Positions 61,694 to 64,000 of a DNA stretch of 64,000 nucleotides are shown here, one piece after another; the stretch's first letter is position 1, and each line of letters starts with the position of its first letter. The notes beneath the pieces are model-generated. The model made no database searches. It worked only from the letters and a program-made list of their open reading frames with translations, and was not told the DNA's origin. Origin of the DNA: DASVCS01 sp036381495 (GTDB lineage: Bacteria; Gemmatimonadota; Gemmatimonadetes; Longimicrobiales; RSA9); the NCBI GenBank assembly GCA_036381495.1, contig DASVCS010000135.1:207474-271473 (forward strand). Direction: 5' to 3'. A program made the position numbers and the translations under genes.

Positions 61694-62197
61694 TCAGGTA
61701 CGGCCGGCCGGCGCTCTCCGCGGCGGTTGGAGGGTGTCCACAGGCATGTTTTCCGCTCGGGCGGCGTCGCACAGCCTATCGTCGGCACAGACGAAGCAAA
61801 ACTCGTCGCCGGCGGGCGTCGAGTACATAGCGGCCAGTGCGGCGGCAAATTGGATTGCATCCATGCCCTTCAGATTGTACTGCCGCGACCACTGGCCCGC
61901 TTCGCCTACGACGGAGCTGGAAAGGATCACCTGGTAGGGGCTGCTTTCGCGGTCCAGCATGTCAGAGCGAAGCCGATCGATCATTCGTGTGGCTTCGCTT
62001 CGTCGGATCTCCGTTTTCCGCTCCTTCCTGGCGATCGCCGATTCGGCCTCAGCCAGGGCGATATCGCAAACGACGATCCGCGCGGTGGGCCTCGAGAGCG
62101 TTGCGCTCTTCACCAACGCGCGGACTTTGTCGCTGCCGTAGCCCTCATAGGCGTACACCTTCACGAGGGCTGAAGTATCGAAGTAGAAGAACCTCAT
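61694..62197 (-). CDS. vapC: PIN-domain toxin (VapC family)
   Basis: 167 aa. PIN fold acidic quartet: D7 in 'FYFDTSALVKVY', E50/E52 in 'ALAEAESAI', D113 in 'LKGMDAIQFAAAL' and D139/D140 in 'CADDRLCDAA'. Magnesium-dependent RNase that attacks tRNA or rRNA and stops translation. Its ATG overlaps the stop of the upstream antitoxin gene by 4 bases. G+C is visibly lower here than in most of the window. Confidence 0.87.
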   Translation of the reverse strand: MRFFYFDTSALVKVYAYEGYGSDKVRALVKSATLSRPTARIVVCDIALAEAESAIARKERKTEIRRSEATRMIDRLRSDMLDRESSPYQVILSSSVVGEAGQWSRQYNLKGMDAIQFAAALAAMYSTPAGDEFCFVCADDRLCDAARAENMPVDTLQPPRRAPAGRT

Positions 62198-62391
62198 CCG
62201 TCGCGGGTCTGCCGGACCACCTCACTCAGGGGTGGTCCCTCGACCTCGATCGGATCCGGTAGTTCGTACGAGGGCCCCGGAACTGCGATGTCGACCTGAA
62301 CGTTGTGCGAGGCCAGTCGGTCGTGAAAGGCTCGCAAATCCTCGGGTACGTGTGGCGCCAGTGCTCCGGCCTGCATCTGGGCGCTCCGCAT
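62194..62391 (-). CDS. vapB: probable VapB-like antitoxin
   Basis: 65 aa, start ATG 62391 with GGAGG 6 bases upstream. The C-terminal segment 'PIEVEGPPLSEVVRQTRDG' matches the toxin-binding tail of Phd/VapB antitoxins, but no AbrB, RHH or Phd DNA-binding domain is visible in the N-terminal part. This may be a minimal antitoxin, or the DNA-binding domain may have been lost. The assignment rests on operon position and the tail. Confidence 0.65.
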   Translation of the reverse strand: MRSAQMQAGALAPHVPEDLRAFHDRLASHNVQVDIAVPGPSYELPDPIEVEGPPLSEVVRQTRDG

Positions 62392-62743
62392 GGGAACCTC
62401 CGTTGCTTGTTGAGGAACGAACCCCGGGCACGCAACGCTACGTTACGCACCACCTCGGAGTTGCGCAAGCGTTTTGACTCCGCCTCCAACCTATACGCCA
62501 CATCCGGGCCGCCGGGTCCACATGGGCACGAACACAGGGCACGGGTGTAGTGCACCCGATCGAGTGTAAACGACGACATATCATTCGCTTATAGCAACCG
62601 CTCGCGATGACGTCGAGCGCGGGGCGCGCCCGGTCCACGGTGATGGCCGGGAGGAGCCCGTGTGGGCCGGCGGGGCCGTGTCTCCGGTGATCGGCCGAGG
62701 CGTCCGATGATCGAGCGTGCTGGCTGCGCAGGAGGCGAAGGCG
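62392..62743. other. intergenic region before ftsH
   Basis: 352 bases without a gene that I can support. AT-richer than the flanks, with TTATAG near 62590 as a possible -10 for ftsH, but no matching -35. Confidence 0.4.
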
Positions 62744-64000
62744 ATGCAGAGACGGAGCGACGCGAAGGGGCGACGGCGAGCGGGCGCGCGGCGGGGCGTA
62801 CGTGCGGTGCTGGCCGCGTCGGTCGTGGCGCTGGCGCTGGGGGCGTGCTCCGGCGGCGATCGGGAGATCGCGTACAGCGATCTCAAGGCCCGCATCGAGG
62901 CGGGCCAGGTGGCGGAGGTCGAGGTCTCGCCCTACATGGTCGAGGCGGTGCCGACGGATGCCGCGCGTGCGGCGGGCGCGCCCGAGGCGTGGGTTGCGGT
63001 CCCGTTGCCAAACGACGACGGGCTCGTTCCGCTCCTGGACCGGAAGGGCGTGGTGTACCGAGGGGTGCAGATGAACCGTCCGAACCCGCTCGTGATCATC
63101 CCCGTGATCCTCGTCGGCGGCCTCCTCATCTTCGGCCTGTTCTGGTTGCAGCGGCGGGCGGCACGGACGGCGGCGGGGGTGGACCGGCTACGCATCCGTG
63201 ATGCCACGAGGAGTGCGCTGGACGTGGACTTCTCTGCCGTGGCCGGCGCGGACGAGGCGAAGGAGGAGCTGGAAGAGGTCGTCCAGTTCCTGCGAAGCCC
63301 CACGAAGTTCGCGCGGCTCGGTGCCCGGACGCCCAAGGGCGTGTTGCTCGTCGGGCCGCCGGGCACCGGCAAGACGCTGCTCGCCCGCGCCGTCGCGGGT
63401 GAGGCGGGCGTGCCGTTCTTCTCGATCAGCGGCTCCGAGTTCGTCGAGGTCTTCGTCGGCGTGGGCGCATCGCGCGTGCGGAAGCTCTTCGAACGGGCGA
63501 AGGCGAAGGCGCCGTGCATCATCTTCATCGACGAGCTGGACGCGGCGGGGAAGCGGCGGGGCGGCGGAAACTTCGGCGGCCACGACGAGCGGGAGCAGAC
63601 GCTGAACCAGCTCCTGGTCGAGATGGACGGGTTCGATCCGCGCACGGGCGTCATCATCATGGCGGCGACGAACCGGCCGGAGATCCTCGATCCGGCGCTG
63701 CTGCGGCCGGGGCGCTTCGACCGGCAGGTGGTCGTCGACCGGCCGGACCGGGCGGGCCGGGAGGCGATCCTGCGGGTGCACGCCGGCGGCATCAAGCTGG
63801 CGCCCGAGGTGGAGCTGGCCGAGGTGGCCAAGCGCACGCCGGGGTTCGTGGGCGCCGATCTGGCGAACCTGCTCAACGAGGCGGCGCTGCTGGCGGCGCG
63901 GCGCGACAAGGGGGCGGTGGGGATGGCCGAGCTGGACGAGGCGATCGACCGGGTGGTGGCCGGGCTGGAGAAGAAGAACCGGCTGATCAACGAGAAGGAA
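62744..64000 (+). CDS. ftsH: FtsH-type AAA+ membrane protease (5' part, cut by window end)
   Basis: 419 residues visible. N-terminal hydrophobic segment ends in a lipobox-like A-L-G-A-C (Cys35), then the FtsH periplasmic domain ('IAYSDLKARIEAGQVAEVEVS'), a second helix ('LVIIPVILVGGLLIFGLFWLQ'), and the AAA+ module with Walker A 'GPPGTGKT' (from residue 204), Walker B 'CIIFIDELDAAGKRRGGG' (near 257), 'HDEREQTLNQLLVEMDGF' and the second region of homology 'TNRPEILDPALLRPGRFDRQ'. The zinc protease domain lies beyond the window. GGAGG 8 bases before ATG 62744. Confidence 0.93.
   Translation, partial: MQRRSDAKGRRRAGARRGVRAVLAASVVALALGACSGGDREIAYSDLKARIEAGQVAEVEVSPYMVEAVPTDAARAAGAPEAWVAVPLPNDDGLVPLLDRKGVVYRGVQMNRPNPLVIIPVILVGGLLIFGLFWLQRRAARTAAGVDRLRIRDATRSALDVDFSAVAGADEAKEELEEVVQFLRSPTKFARLGARTPKGVLLVGPPGTGKTLLARAVAGEAGVPFFSISGSEFVEVFVGVGASRVRKLFERAKAKAPCIIFIDELDAAGKRRGGGNFGGHDEREQTLNQLLVEMDGFDPRTGVIIMAATNRPEILDPALLRPGRFDRQVVVDRPDRAGREAILRVHAGGIKLAPEVELAEVAKRTPGFVGADLANLLNEAALLAARRDKGAVGMAELDEAIDRVVAGLEKKNRLINEKE

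Noticed and set aside
59178..62743. tRNA-targeted integrative element
   Set aside because: No integrase gene and no direct repeat of the tRNA 3' end was noticed by eye, so the stretch is only reported as compositionally unusual.

Overview
High-GC bacterial chromosome segment (roughly 70% G+C by eye, strong G/C preference at third codon positions). Two adjacent six-bladed beta-propeller lipoproteins whose mature N-termini carry a 'VRDSAGI.(I/V)VEN' signature are typical of Gemmatimonadota, and the gene content (NAD-type isocitrate dehydrogenase, pyrR-pyrB-pyrC, Bat aerotolerance locus, Rex, BioY, OMP-like barrels with signal peptides, so a Gram-negative envelope) agrees. The phylum assignment is an inference; nothing here is a formal marker analysis.

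Layout. 1-4.5 kb: lipoprotein, NAD-isocitrate dehydrogenase, glutaryl-CoA dehydrogenase, a CBS-domain protein, then an RNA cluster tRNA-Arg(ACG) - RNase P RNA - tRNA-Arg(CCG) behind a near-consensus promoter. 4.6-12 kb (minus strand): a DUF1264 protein, a fluoride channel (crcB) under a fluoride riboswitch with an overlapping terminator, and a drug-efflux block MarR - EmrB-type MFS - TolC - HlyD/EmrA - second MarR, with a telomere-like GGGCTA hexamer array between the MFS and TolC genes. 12-18.3 kb: two paralogous propeller lipoproteins, small exported or membrane proteins, an amino-acid permease. 18.4-23.4 kb: pyrR-pyrB-pyrC-HD/OB nuclease operon, then rpsT with a UUG start and duplicated terminator. 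23.5-28 kb: site-2 protease-like M50, scpA, scpB, rluB-like, a large Rossmann protein of unknown role. 28.2-36.5 kb: complete MoxR/DUF58/Bat aerotolerance operon ending in a BatD-TPR-SH3 fusion. 37.2-41 kb: rex with a perfect Rex operator, arginine deiminase, a DEDDh exonuclease, a metallo-beta-lactamase-fold enzyme. 41.1-48.5 kb: thiolase, BioY, CPBP protease, 3-hydroxyacyl-CoA dehydrogenase, short-chain acyl-CoA dehydrogenase, a Leu/Val-type amino-acid dehydrogenase, glyA. 48.6-59 kb: lon, small conserved proteins, GH15 glucoamylase-like enzyme, nnr-thiL-plsC, eno-ftsB. 59.1-62.7 kb: tRNA-Met followed by a compositionally different, gene-poor stretch with a nonsense-mutated lipoprotein, an outer-membrane-type barrel and a VapBC-like toxin-antitoxin pair. 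62.7-64 kb: the start of an FtsH-type protease cut off by the window end.

How the genes work together. Most genes sit in tightly packed operons with 1-7 nt stop/start overlaps (pyrR/pyrB, pyrC/HD nuclease, M50/scpA, moxR/DUF58, batA/batB, arcA/exonuclease, nnr/thiL/plsC, eno/ftsB), so translational coupling is common. The fatty/branched-chain acid genes (GcdH, thiolase, HBD, ACD, Leu-DH) fit acyl-CoA and amino-acid catabolism feeding the TCA cycle. Rex (NADH sensing) heading the arcA operon suggests redox control of arginine fermentation. The most unusual observations are: (i) G-rich hexamer arrays that start at the stop codon of three different genes, (ii) rnpB embedded between two of its own tRNA substrates, (iii) a shared operator-like motif between a Cys/His-containing MarR regulator and the DUF1264 promoter, (iv) a leaderless MarR gene with a perfect palindrome inside its first codons, (v) a terminator whose U-tract abuts the start codon of the next gene, and (vi) an FtsH whose first hydrophobic segment ends in a lipobox.
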